From the NCBI RefSeq assembly GCF_003032475.1, contig NZ_CP028369.1:682001-746000 (forward strand): 64,000 nt of DNA. Direction: 5' to 3'. The position numbers were made by a program, and so were the translations under genes. The notes beneath the pieces were generated by a model that ran no database searches, was not told the origin of the DNA, and saw only the letters and a program-made list of their open reading frames with translations. The DNA comes from Streptomyces sp. P3. GTDB lineage: Bacteria; Actinomycetota; Actinomycetes; Streptomycetales; Streptomycetaceae. Below are positions 9,801 through 17,199 of this stretch, one piece after another (position 1 is the first letter of the stretch; each line of letters begins with the position of its first letter).

Positions 9801-10652
9801 TCCCTGCTGTCCGAGTACGCGGTCATGGGCTTCGAGTACGGCTACTCGCTGGCCCGCCCGGACGCGCTCGTGATGTGGGAGGCGCAGTTCGGCGACTTCG
9901 TCAACGGCGCGCAGACGGTCGTCGACGAGTACATCTCGGCGGCCGAGCAGAAGTGGGGCCAGACGTCCGGCGTCACCCTGCTCCTCCCGCACGGCTACGA
10001 GGGCCAGGGCCCGGACCACTCCTCGGCCCGCGTCGAGCGCTTCCTCCAGCTGTGCGCCCAGAACAACATGACGGTCGCGATGCCCACGCTCCCGTCGAAC
10101 TACTTCCACCTCCTGCGGTGGCAGGTGCACAACCCGCACCACAAGCCGCTGGTCGTCTTCACCCCGAAGTCGATGCTGCGCCTGAAGGCCGCCGCGTCGA
10201 AGGCGGAGGAGTTCACCACGGGCCAGTTCCGCCCGGTCATCGGCGACACGTCGGTCGAGGCGAACGCGGTCAAGAAGGTTGTCTTCTGCGCCGGCAAGGT
10301 GTACTACGACCTCGAGGCCGAGCGGCAGAAGCGCGGCATCACGGACACGGCGATCATCCGCCTCGAGCGGCTGTACCCGCTGCCGGGCGCCGAGGTCCAG
10401 GCGGAGGTCAACAAGTACCCGAACGCCGAGAAGTACCTGTGGGTGCAGGAGGAGCCGGCCAACCAGGGCGCCTGGCCGTTCATCGCCCTGAACCTGATCG
10501 ACCACCTGGACCTGGCGGTCGGCGCCGACATCCCGCACGGTGAGCGGCTGCGCCGCATCTCCCGGCCGCACGGCTCGTCCCCGGCCGTCGGCTCGGCGAA
10601 GCGTCACCAGGCCGAGCAGGAGCAGCTGGTCCGCGAGGTCTTCGAGGCGTGA
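6855..10652 (+). CDS. kgd: Multifunctional 2-oxoglutarate decarboxylase/dehydrogenase (E1o with fused E2o-like domain)
   Basis: Central-carbon enzyme of the actinobacterial 2-oxoglutarate step. It combines a thiamine-diphosphate E1o domain with an E2-type succinyltransferase domain. From the chosen GTG at 6855 it is 1265 residues. Residues ~25-55 carry the E1 N-terminal segment [13 protein letters not shown], and ~60-142 form an Ala/Pro linker. Residues ~168-385 are the acyltransferase domain ending in [10 protein letters not shown], and the remainder is E1o with [10 protein letters not shown] and NNQVGFT around the cofactor site. It lacks a lipoyl domain, as in mycobacterial KGD. Alternative in-frame starts at 6828 and upstream exist; 6855 gives the usual N-terminus [11 protein letters not shown] perfect hairpin follows the stop. 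Confidence 0.96.
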   Translation: MSPQSPSNSSISTDADQAGKNPAAAFGPNEWLVDEIYQQYLQDPNSVDRAWWDFFADYKPGAAAPSATAGTAAAGAAATTTAPPASAAPAQPAPAAAPAPAPAPAAVPKPAAAAPAPAKAAPAARPAAAAKPAPAAAAPASPEGPEFVTLRGPSAAVAKNMNASLELPTATSVRAVPVKLLFDNRIVINNHLKRARGGKISFTHLIGFAMVQAIKAMPSMNWHYAEKDGKPTLVKPPHVNFGLAIDLVKANGDRQLVVAGIKKAETLNFFEFWQAYEDIVRRARDGKLTMDDFTGVTVSLTNPGGLGTVHSVPRLMPGQSVIMGVGSMDYPAEFQGTSQDTLNKLGIAKVMTLTSTYDHRVIQGAASGEFLRIVANYLLGESGFYDEIFEALRIPYEPVRWLKDIDASHDDDVTKAARVFELIHSYRVRGHVMADTDPLEYRQRKHPDLDITEHGLTLWDLEREFAVGGFSGKSLMKLRDILGVLRDSYCRTTGVEFMHIQDPKQRRWIQDRIERPHTKPEREEQLRILRRLNAAEAFETFLQTKYVGQKRFSLEGGESVIPLLDAVLDSAAESRLDEVVIGMAHRGRLNVLANIVGKSYAQIFREFEGNLDPKSMHGSGDVKYHLGAEGTFTGLDGEQIKVSLAANPSHLETVDPVIEGIARAKQDIINKGGSDFTVLPVALHGDAAFAGQGVVAETLNMSQLRGYRTGGTVHIVINNQVGFTAAPESSRSSMYATDVARMIEAPIFHVNGDDPEAVVRVARLAFEFRQAFNKDVVIDLICYRRRGHNESDNPAFTQPLMYDLIDKKRSVRKLYTESLIGRGDITLEEAEQALQDYQGQLEKVFTEVREAVTAQPSAGPVSDPQAEFPVAVNTAISTETVKRIAESQVNIPDYFHVHPRLLPQLQRRASMVEDGTIDWGMGETLAVGSLLLEGTPVRLSGQDSQRGTFGQRHAVLIDRETGEEHTPLQYLAEEQARYNVYNSLLSEYAVMGFEYGYSLARPDALVMWEAQFGDFVNGAQTVVDEYISAAEQKWGQTSGVTLLLPHGYEGQGPDHSSARVERFLQLCAQNNMTVAMPTLPSNYFHLLRWQVHNPHHKPLVVFTPKSMLRLKAAASKAEEFTTGQFRPVIGDTSVEANAVKKVVFCAGKVYYDLEAERQKRGITDTAIIRLERLYPLPGAEVQAEVNKYPNAEKYLWVQEEPANQGAWPFIALNLIDHLDLAVGADIPHGERLRRISRPHGSSPAVGSAKRHQAEQEQLVREVFEA

Positions 10653-10682
10653 CCCGCTGACCGTCGACGGCGTGATCCACGG

Positions 10683-10725
10683 CGAAGGGCCCGCCCCCCG
10701 GAGGTATCGGGGGGCGGGCCCTTCG
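10683..10725 (+). terminator. Strong hairpin terminator after kgd
   Basis: Perfect 18-bp stem (10683-10700 pairing with 10708-10725, arm CGAAGGGCCCGCCCCCCG) with a 7-base loop, 31 bases after the kgd stop. There is no long U-run, as is common in Streptomyces. It also faces the 3' end of fxsT and may stop transcription from both sides. Confidence 0.85.
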
Positions 10726-10808
10726 CTTCGCCGTGGGCGTCTGTGCATCCGCGCGTCTGTGCGTCCGTGCGCCGCTGTGCCGCTCTGTCCGTGCGGACGG
10801 CGCCGGCC

Positions 10809-13800
10809 TCAGATGACCTGGGGTTCGAAGTCCCAGTAGGGCCGGTTGCGGGAGCGGGCCGAGACGGTGTGCGGATGCTTGCTGCCCAGTGTCGCGTCGA
10901 AGTCCGACAGGGCCTCCTGTTCGACCTTCTCCGCCTGCCGCCGGTCCCGCAGTCCGCGCAGGTCGGCCGCGTGCGCGATACGCGCCGACAGGGTCAGCGG
11001 GTGGGTGCGCCCGAGCGTCTCGACGGCCCGGCCGACCGTGTCGTGGCTGAGCTCGGCGGCGCTCTCGGTGTCGCCGACGATGTTGCGCAGGGCGGAGGCG
11101 TTCAGGGCGCAGCCCAGCGTCCAGGGATGGTGCTCCCCCACGGCGTCGGTCATCGCGGCCAGCGCCTGCTCGAGGAGGACGTGGCCCGCCTCCCGCTCGC
11201 CGACGTTGCGCAGGATCAGCGCCTGGTTGGCGCGGGCCCCGGCGACGAACGGATGCTCGTCGCCCAGCATCACCTCGTACCGCGCGACGACGGCCTCGCT
11301 GAGCTCGCGGGCCCGGTCGATGTCCCCGTGCTCGCGGGCATAGCAGCTCTGGGCCGTCGCGAAGATCAGGGTCAGCGGATGCGTCTCGCCGAGCACCCGC
11401 TCGCCGCGCTCCAGCACGCTGGAGAGCAGCTCCCCGGGCTCCTCGCGTTCGGCGCCGCGGTCGCGGCCCCGGTCCCGCTCGCCCAGGCGGTAGCGGCACA
11501 GCGCGAGGTTGTGCTCGGCCTTGAGGGTCTGGGGGTTGTCGGGGCCCATCACGAGCCGGATCTCGCGCACGTTCTTGGCCTGGATGGACTCGGCCTCGGC
11601 GTAGCGGCCGAGCAGCCGCAGGTCGATGGCGTAGGAGATCTCGGAGCCGAGGGTCCACGGATGGCGGGCCCGCAGAAGCAGGCGGCGGGATTCCATGGTC
11701 CGCCGGTCGTGCTCCAGGGCCTCCGGGTAGCGGCCGAGCAGCCGCAGGGAGACGGCGAGGTTGTTGAGCGAGTTGAGGCTGCGCGAGTCCTGGTCGCCCA
11801 GCAGGTCTCGGTAGGCCACCAGGACCCACTGGGAGAGTTCCAGCGCCTCGTCGTAGCGGCCGAGGCCGCGCAGGTCGGCGGCGAGGCCGGCGGCGGCCCG
11901 CAGATGCTCCAGGTCCTGCGGGCCGCGCTCCGCCTTCAGGTGTTCGGAGGCGGCCCGGCTGAGGGCCTCGGTGGCGGCGTAGTCGCCGACGGCCCGCAGC
12001 AGGTTGGTGTAGTGGTAGGTCAGCTCCCAGATCCGGGGGTGCGTCGGGCCGAGCAGTTCGCGCCAGGCCTTCATGGCGCGTTCGCCGAGTTTGATGCCGG
12101 CGACGTACTCGCCGGAGAAGTACATGTAGCGCAGGCAGTTGAAGACCAGGCGCTGGACGGTCGGTTCCTGGGTCTGCAGCACGTCGGCGTACTTCAGGTG
12201 CGGCACGATCTCGGCGTATCCGGGCCACAGGTCGGGGTCGGTGGGCCTGCGCGGGTCGGCCGCGGCGAGGGCCAGCCGGACGACGTCGATGAACTCCTTG
12301 CGGTCGGCGTCCGGCATGTCCTTGTGCACGATCTGGTGGACCATACGGTGCAGGTACAGCGACTCCCCGGAGCCGGCCCCCTCGTCGCCGACCGCCTCGT
12401 GGGACTCCAGACGGACGACGGAGTACTGGCGGAGCTGGTTGATCGCCTTGTTCCACAGCAGCGGGTCGTTGAGCAGTCCGGCGAGCTGTTCGGGCAGTTC
12501 GTCGCTCGACATCTCGCGCAGCAGCCGGACGGGGATGAAGCCGGGCGCGAAGAAGGTGCACAGCCGCAGCAGGTCCACGGACTCGGGGACGGTCTCGCGG
12601 AGTTTGTTCAGCAGTATCGACCAGGCGGTCTGGAAGGCGAGCGGGAAGTCCGCCGACACCTTCACCACGTCGCTGTCGATGCCGCCGTCCAGCAGGGCGA
12701 TGTACTGGCGCACCGACAGGTCGGAGTCGTTGAGCCAGCCCGCCGTCTGGTCCAGCAGCAGCGGCAGGTCCTCCAGCGCGTCCGCGAGCTGGTCGGCCTC
12801 CCCCTCGGACAGCCGTGGCGCGCGGCGCCTGATGAACGCCACCGACTCGTCGCGGGCGTAGACGGGGACCTCGAGCAACTTGCTGTTGTGCTCGGTCCAT
12901 TCGGGGTTGCGGGAGGTGATGATGACGTGGCCGGGCCCGGTGGGCACCAGGTCCCAGATCTGGTCCGGCTCGTCGGCTCCGTCGAGGATCAGCAGCCATC
13001 GTCCGTACGGGTCGCCGCGGCGCAGCGAGTCACGGACGGCGCGCAGTCGTTCGCCGTACTCCTGGCCGGTCTGCAGACCCAGTTTCGGGGCGAGTTCGGC
13101 GAGCAGCCGACGGTAGGTGACGCGTTTTTCGGCGTTGACCCACCACACGACGTCGTACTCGGAGCCGAACCGGTAGACGTACTCGGCGGCGGTCTGGGTC
13201 TTGCCGACTCCTGACATGCCGTGCAGCGTGACCACGCCGGCGCCCGGCTCCGCGCCCTGCAGCAGGTGGTAGGCGTCGTTGAGCAGCGACTCGCGGCCGG
13301 TGAAGCGGGTGTTGCGGCGCGGCACCCCGCCCCAGACCTCGGGCATCGCCGCCGGGAAGCGGGGGCCGCGGCGGGCGCCGTCGGAGAGGTCGGGCTGCGG
13401 CTCGAAGGGCAGGTCGAGCCGGTCGAGCAGGCGGCGCTCGGCCTCCTCGGCGCCCATGTTGGTCAGGTCGACGGGGGCGAGGACGGCGGTCGCGGCCGGT
13501 ACGGAGGCCGTCGTCACGGAGACGGCGGCGAACCGGGACGGGTCGGGGGCGACGACCTCGCGCAGTGCCGCGTTCCACTCCTCCTGTGTACGGGGACCGA
13601 GCTGGAAGTACCACTCGCTGACGACGATGAGGATGCGGCCCTCGGCGAGTTCCAGGTCGCGCAGCAGATCGACCAGGGGCACCTCGGCCGGGGAGTCCCA
13701 GCGCAGGTACACCACGCGCACGCCGCGGCGTTGCAGCCGGTCTCCGATCCATGCCGCCCAGGCCCGGTTGAATCCCGCGAAATGGATCGTGACCGCCTGC

Positions 13801-13850
13801 CTCGCGGCCCCTCTCCCGGTTGCCCCGACCGGCGTACGAGCTCCAGACAT
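10809..13850 (-). CDS. fxsT: FxSxx-COOH system TPR protein: TIR-like, NB-ARC and tetratricopeptide domains
   Basis: A 1013-residue protein with three parts. Residues ~18-135 are a TIR/SEFIR-like domain (AVTIHFAGFNRAWAAWIGDRL, then ILIVVSEWYF). About 180-480 is a STAND/NB-ARC NTPase with P-loop GMSGVGKTQ, Walker B LLILDGADEPD, VIITSRN and a GLPL-like DLPLLLDQTAGWL. The C-terminal ~450 residues are TPR repeats, each with an LG.THP-type segment. This is the architecture of the FxsT family that accompanies FxSxx-COOH peptides. It would act as a nucleotide-switched sensor whose TPRs recognise a partner and whose TIR-like domain signals or acts as effector; this is inference. The ATG at 13850 is preceded by GGAGG. 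It is downstream of the HExxH gene with a 133-base gap, so it may share the transcript. Confidence 0.9.
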   Translation of the reverse strand: MSGARTPVGATGRGAARQAVTIHFAGFNRAWAAWIGDRLQRRGVRVVYLRWDSPAEVPLVDLLRDLELAEGRILIVVSEWYFQLGPRTQEEWNAALREVVAPDPSRFAAVSVTTASVPAATAVLAPVDLTNMGAEEAERRLLDRLDLPFEPQPDLSDGARRGPRFPAAMPEVWGGVPRRNTRFTGRESLLNDAYHLLQGAEPGAGVVTLHGMSGVGKTQTAAEYVYRFGSEYDVVWWVNAEKRVTYRRLLAELAPKLGLQTGQEYGERLRAVRDSLRRGDPYGRWLLILDGADEPDQIWDLVPTGPGHVIITSRNPEWTEHNSKLLEVPVYARDESVAFIRRRAPRLSEGEADQLADALEDLPLLLDQTAGWLNDSDLSVRQYIALLDGGIDSDVVKVSADFPLAFQTAWSILLNKLRETVPESVDLLRLCTFFAPGFIPVRLLREMSSDELPEQLAGLLNDPLLWNKAINQLRQYSVVRLESHEAVGDEGAGSGESLYLHRMVHQIVHKDMPDADRKEFIDVVRLALAAADPRRPTDPDLWPGYAEIVPHLKYADVLQTQEPTVQRLVFNCLRYMYFSGEYVAGIKLGERAMKAWRELLGPTHPRIWELTYHYTNLLRAVGDYAATEALSRAASEHLKAERGPQDLEHLRAAAGLAADLRGLGRYDEALELSQWVLVAYRDLLGDQDSRSLNSLNNLAVSLRLLGRYPEALEHDRRTMESRRLLLRARHPWTLGSEISYAIDLRLLGRYAEAESIQAKNVREIRLVMGPDNPQTLKAEHNLALCRYRLGERDRGRDRGAEREEPGELLSSVLERGERVLGETHPLTLIFATAQSCYAREHGDIDRARELSEAVVARYEVMLGDEHPFVAGARANQALILRNVGEREAGHVLLEQALAAMTDAVGEHHPWTLGCALNASALRNIVGDTESAAELSHDTVGRAVETLGRTHPLTLSARIAHAADLRGLRDRRQAEKVEQEALSDFDATLGSKHPHTVSARSRNRPYWDFEPQVI

Positions 13851-13983
13851 GCAGCGGCCTCCAGCACGTAGTACCTCGAAAATCCTAGGACCTCGGCGCG
13901 GCGCGCGTAAGTCCGCCGACCTCTTCCGCGCGCGCCTCGGCCCGACGATCTTCGCTCACCGGACGGCCCCTCGCAGGCCATCC

Positions 13984-15480
13984 TCATTCTTTCGGGCGTG
14001 GCAGCGCCGGAGTATGACGCTGTGTCCACAAAGCGCGCGCGGCCTTCACGTAGGCCTCGGCCCGGGCGGTGTGGCTGCGGGGCGCCGGATGTTCGGCCAT
14101 GCGTTCGTAGGCGGCGGCCATCTCGTCGACGAACCGGCGTCCGCGGACGGTGAGGTCGGGCGAGCCGACGAGCGCCGGCAGCGCCGCTTTCACCTGGGCG
14201 CGGTAGCGGGCGTGCCGGGACCACGCGTACACGGCGTCGGGCGGCGCGGCGACGAGCGCCCGGTGCTGGAAGTAGTCGGCGAGGGCCAGATGGGAGTACA
14301 CCCCCTGCAGCAGGGCGTCGTACGGCCGGGGGCCCGTCTTCCAGGGGGCGAAGTAGCGGGCCTCGGGACCGGCGTGATGGAGCGTCACCAGATCGCCCAG
14401 GGCGGCGAGTTTGGCGTGGTGGAGTTCGTGGACGAGGGTGGCGGCGAGGGCGACGGCGTCCTGCGGGGGACTGGCGAGCAGGGCGCCGAACGCCTCGTGC
14501 CGGGTCGCGCTGCAGGTGTCGCGCCCGTCGGCGCCCGGCGGGCTCTCCAGCGGGACCAGGCAGCGCAGCAGCGCCACCGCCTCGGCCACCCGGTGCGCGC
14601 CGCCGGAGCGCAGGGCCGCCTCGGTGCCCGACCAGGCCTGCAGCCAGCGTTTGTGGTCCGTGTCGTCGAGTACGGCCGGTCCGCTGAGGCCGCGGTGGCC
14701 GGGCCCGGGCGCGGTCCGGTACGGGTCCACGTCGTCCAGCGGCAGGGGTGCGGCAGCGGGCAGCAGGCCGGGCAGGGTGCGCACGGGCGTCCAGGCGAGG
14801 GCGGCGGACCAGGCGCCGATGCCGCTCTCCAGGTGGACGACGACGTCCGGCGCGTCGGGCCGGCGAAGCGTCAGCCGCCCGGCGCGGTGGGCTACGTCGA
14901 CGGGGGCGTCCGCGCCGGTGGCCGTGTGCAGCGCGCCGAGGGAGGGCAGGGCGAGCACTCCGGCGCGGGCGGTGAGCCGCACGGTGAAGGGGATGCCGGC
15001 GCGGGCGGCGGCCACCGCGGCGAGGGCGCTGAAGTGGGCCAGGTCCTGGCGCAGCCGGCGGGCCCGGTGTTCGTCCGCGGGGCCGCCGCGCTCGTCGAGC
15101 CCGCGCAGACAGCTCAACGCCCAGGGGCCGGTCAGCGGGTGGAAGAGGCAGGCGCGGGCGGGCGGGTGCGCGGCGCGGGAAGGGTGGGGGTGATCTGCCG
15201 GCGGGCGGGGGCCGTCGGGCGCGCCGGGCGGGCGGGGGCGGATCGCGGGCGGGCGGGACCGGTCGGCCTCGGTGAGCAGGGCCCAGTCCTCGCGCAGCCG
15301 TGCCTTGCGTGCCGTGGAGCAGACCGCCGGGTCCGCCGCGTCGGCCGCGTCGAGGACGGCGCGCAGGAGGAGCAGCCGCCGGGTGTCCTGGTCGCGCGCC
15401 AGGAGCGCCAGCGTGTCGGGGCCCCCTCGGGTGCGGCCGAGCTCCACGAGCCCGCGTTCCGGGACCGCGGACCGGATCAC
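13984..15480 (-). CDS. HExxH-motif protein, probable alpha-ketoglutarate-dependent peptide beta-hydroxylase type
   Basis: A 498-residue protein. The hallmark is LVHELHHAKL, giving HELHH at residues 351-355, in a helical C-terminal half that ends near RFVDEMAAAYERM. This matches the HEXXH-motif domain often fused to the C-terminus of FxsB-type radical SAM maturases. Members of that family have been reported as peptide beta-hydroxylases using 2-oxoglutarate rather than proteases. Here it is a separate gene whose GTG start overlaps the fxsB stop by four bases, with a strong AAGGAGG site, so the two are translationally coupled. A Pro/Arg-rich segment around residues 80-105 looks like a linker. 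Inferred role: second modification step on the FxsA peptide. A metalloprotease role cannot be excluded from sequence alone. Confidence 0.85.
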   Translation of the reverse strand: MIRSAVPERGLVELGRTRGGPDTLALLARDQDTRRLLLLRAVLDAADAADPAVCSTARKARLREDWALLTEADRSRPPAIRPRPPGAPDGPRPPADHPHPSRAAHPPARACLFHPLTGPWALSCLRGLDERGGPADEHRARRLRQDLAHFSALAAVAAARAGIPFTVRLTARAGVLALPSLGALHTATGADAPVDVAHRAGRLTLRRPDAPDVVVHLESGIGAWSAALAWTPVRTLPGLLPAAAPLPLDDVDPYRTAPGPGHRGLSGPAVLDDTDHKRWLQAWSGTEAALRSGGAHRVAEAVALLRCLVPLESPPGADGRDTCSATRHEAFGALLASPPQDAVALAATLVHELHHAKLAALGDLVTLHHAGPEARYFAPWKTGPRPYDALLQGVYSHLALADYFQHRALVAAPPDAVYAWSRHARYRAQVKAALPALVGSPDLTVRGRRFVDEMAAAYERMAEHPAPRSHTARAEAYVKAARALWTQRHTPALPRPKE

Positions 15481-16727
15481 GGAGCGCCTCCTTCGCGGAC
15501 GGCGGGCAGGTGGTGCGGCGCGGGGACGACGTGGGCAGGGGCTGCGGCCGGAGCGGTACGGGCGGCGGCGACGGCAGCGTCAGGGGCGGTACGGCCGGCG
15601 GGGGCGGCGGCGACGGCCGTGTGCGCGGCGAGCCGGGCGGCGATGTGGCGGATCAGTCGCTGGAGGTCGGCGCAGTACACCGACGGGTTGCGGAAGCCGT
15701 GTCCGGCCCGGTAGCGGTGGGCGTAGTGGCCGCCGCCGCAGACCGTGAGCAGGGGGCAGGCGCGGCACTGCGGTGCGAGGGCCGCCGTGCCCGCCTGCCG
15801 GGCCTCGACCGCGGGGTGCCGCAGGGCGTCGTCGAAGGTGTTCCGGAAGACGTCCAGGCCGGTGTGCGCGGCGCCGTCGTACGCGGACTTCAGGGAGTCC
15901 GTCTGCTCGATCGATCCGTCGGTCTCCACCACGACCGCGTCGAAGGGCGCGAGGCCCAGTGACTCGGTGGCGGAGGGCACGCCCAGCAGGAGGGCGAGGC
16001 ACTCCTCGAAGAGGCGCACGCGGGTCTCCCGCCGGCCCGCGTCCCACCAGCGGTCGAAGACGGCGCACAGCCACTCCCCGTGCCGGACGCCGGCCCAGTG
16101 GGGCGGCGGGGCGGACCAGTTGCCGTGCGGCAGCAGGAAGTTGAGAGCCGGGGGACGCAGGCCGAGGAGGGACTCGTACGTCTCCACGGGGTCCAGTGTG
16201 GCGTCGACGACGGTGAGGATGCCGGCGTACGCCGACGGCGCGTGCTCGGCGGCCAGCAGGGCGCCGCGCGCGGCGGCCGGCCAGGAGGGGCGGCCGGCGT
16301 GGTCGACGCGGCGCGCGTTGTGCGCGGCGCGACCTCCGTCGAGACTGACGCTGATCCGGATGCCGCCGTCGGCGAGGACGGCCAGCCGTCGCGCGGTGAG
16401 CAGGGTGGCGTTGGTCTGGACGACGGCGTGGACCGTGCAGCCGGCCGGGACGCGGCCGCGGACCAGGTCGGTGAAGCGGGTCAGGGTCTCGGCGCCGGCC
16501 AGCAGGGGTTCGCCGCCGTGCAGGACGAGGGAGAGGTCCGTCAGGACATGGGCGCGGGCGTGCTCGGCGATGCGGGCCGCGGTGCGGTCGAGGACGTCGG
16601 GGGCCACCGTGGCGGGGCGGGTGCGCCAGGTGCGGTCCGGGCCTTCGTAGAGGTAGCAGTAGGTGCAGGCGAGGTTGCAGCGGCCGTGCATCTTCACGAT
16701 GAACTGCCGGAAGGCCTGTCCGGACAC
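15477..16727 (-). CDS. fxsB: FxsB-type radical SAM/SPASM peptide maturase
   Basis: A 416-residue radical SAM enzyme. Near the N-terminus, KMHGRCNLACTYCYLYEG supplies the CxxxCxxC motif for the SAM-binding 4Fe-4S cluster. LVLHGGEPLL and ISVSLDGGRAAHNARR are typical of SPASM maturases, and the C-terminal cysteines (PQCRACPLLTVCGGGHY and NPSVYC) bind auxiliary clusters. FxsB enzymes form a three-residue cyclophane between the Phe ring and the Ser beta-carbon of the FxS motif in their precursor. The GTG at 16727 is preferred (GGGGGTGCTGGA upstream); an ATG slightly upstream is out of frame and the open frame farther upstream overlaps fxsA. Precursor gene upstream, HExxH gene overlapping downstream. 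The last ~45 residues are Ala/Pro-rich. Confidence 0.93.
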   Translation of the reverse strand: MSGQAFRQFIVKMHGRCNLACTYCYLYEGPDRTWRTRPATVAPDVLDRTAARIAEHARAHVLTDLSLVLHGGEPLLAGAETLTRFTDLVRGRVPAGCTVHAVVQTNATLLTARRLAVLADGGIRISVSLDGGRAAHNARRVDHAGRPSWPAAARGALLAAEHAPSAYAGILTVVDATLDPVETYESLLGLRPPALNFLLPHGNWSAPPPHWAGVRHGEWLCAVFDRWWDAGRRETRVRLFEECLALLLGVPSATESLGLAPFDAVVVETDGSIEQTDSLKSAYDGAAHTGLDVFRNTFDDALRHPAVEARQAGTAALAPQCRACPLLTVCGGGHYAHRYRAGHGFRNPSVYCADLQRLIRHIAARLAAHTAVAAAPAGRTAPDAAVAAARTAPAAAPAHVVPAPHHLPAVREGGAP

Positions 16728-16957
16728 TCCAGCACCCCCATGCCTACAGCCGCCCTGAAGCCGCCCTTCGGCCCGCGCTGCCGCGTGCCCCGCGAACACG
16801 GCGCCCGCGCCTGCGCCGCACGGGGCGCATGCCCGGGCGCACCGCGGACACAAACCCCGTCTGACCGAACTTGTCCGAGTCACGCGCAGATAAGACCGAA
16901 TCCGGCTTCCGAATACTCGAACCTGTCCGGTATGGGCGGCAGTTGGGGTGAGAGCGG

Positions 16958-17173
16958 TCAGAGCACGGAGTCGAACCCCCACAGGGTCTCGCTCGACCTT
17001 GCCGCCCGCTCCCGCAGGTCCTCCACCACCTCACGCAGCACCGGATGCCCGATCGTCCGCAACTCCGCGAGGTCCAGCGCCAGCAGATCCGGCAGCGGCT
17101 CTCCCGCGCCGGGCTCTCCCCCGCCGACGTCGCGCGTGGCCGTCCCCGCCACCGACTCGCCCCGTACGTCCAT
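16958..17173 (-). CDS. fxsA: FxSxx-COOH cyclophane peptide precursor
   Basis: A 71-residue peptide that ends WGFDSVL, i.e. the FxSxx C-terminal signature (Phe-Asp-Ser-Val-Leu-COOH) of FxsA precursors. Residues 1-25 are Gly-rich. The leader LPDLLALDLAELRTIGHPVL followed by a charged helix (REVVEDLRERA) is the usual FxsA leader form. The Phe and Ser of FDS are the residues expected to be joined by FxsB. The ATG at 17173 has GGGAGGAAC 7 bases upstream; a longer frame above it is rejected because it overlaps the vWA gene without a ribosome-binding site. It starts 26 bases after the vWA stop, and 230 untranslated bases separate it from fxsB. That gap may hold a processing site or internal promoter, but no clear signal is visible. 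Confidence 0.9.
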   Translation of the reverse strand: MDVRGESVAGTATRDVGGGEPGAGEPLPDLLALDLAELRTIGHPVLREVVEDLRERAARSSETLWGFDSVL

Positions 17174-17199
17174 GCCCGTTCCTCCCCAACCCGCTCGGC

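Noticed and set aside
6750..10748. A 1332-codon open frame on the minus strand opposite kgd, and a 1199-codon frame in another plus-strand phase
   Set aside because: These are GC-skew shadows of kgd: their compositions are Arg/Val/Leu/Asp-biased, with no domain signatures, and kgd itself is unmistakable.
16728..16982. A longer FxsB starting in the upstream open frame
   Set aside because: The extension is Arg/Gly/Ala-rich, overlaps the fxsA coding region and has no ribosome-binding site; the radical SAM domain begins right after GTG 16727.
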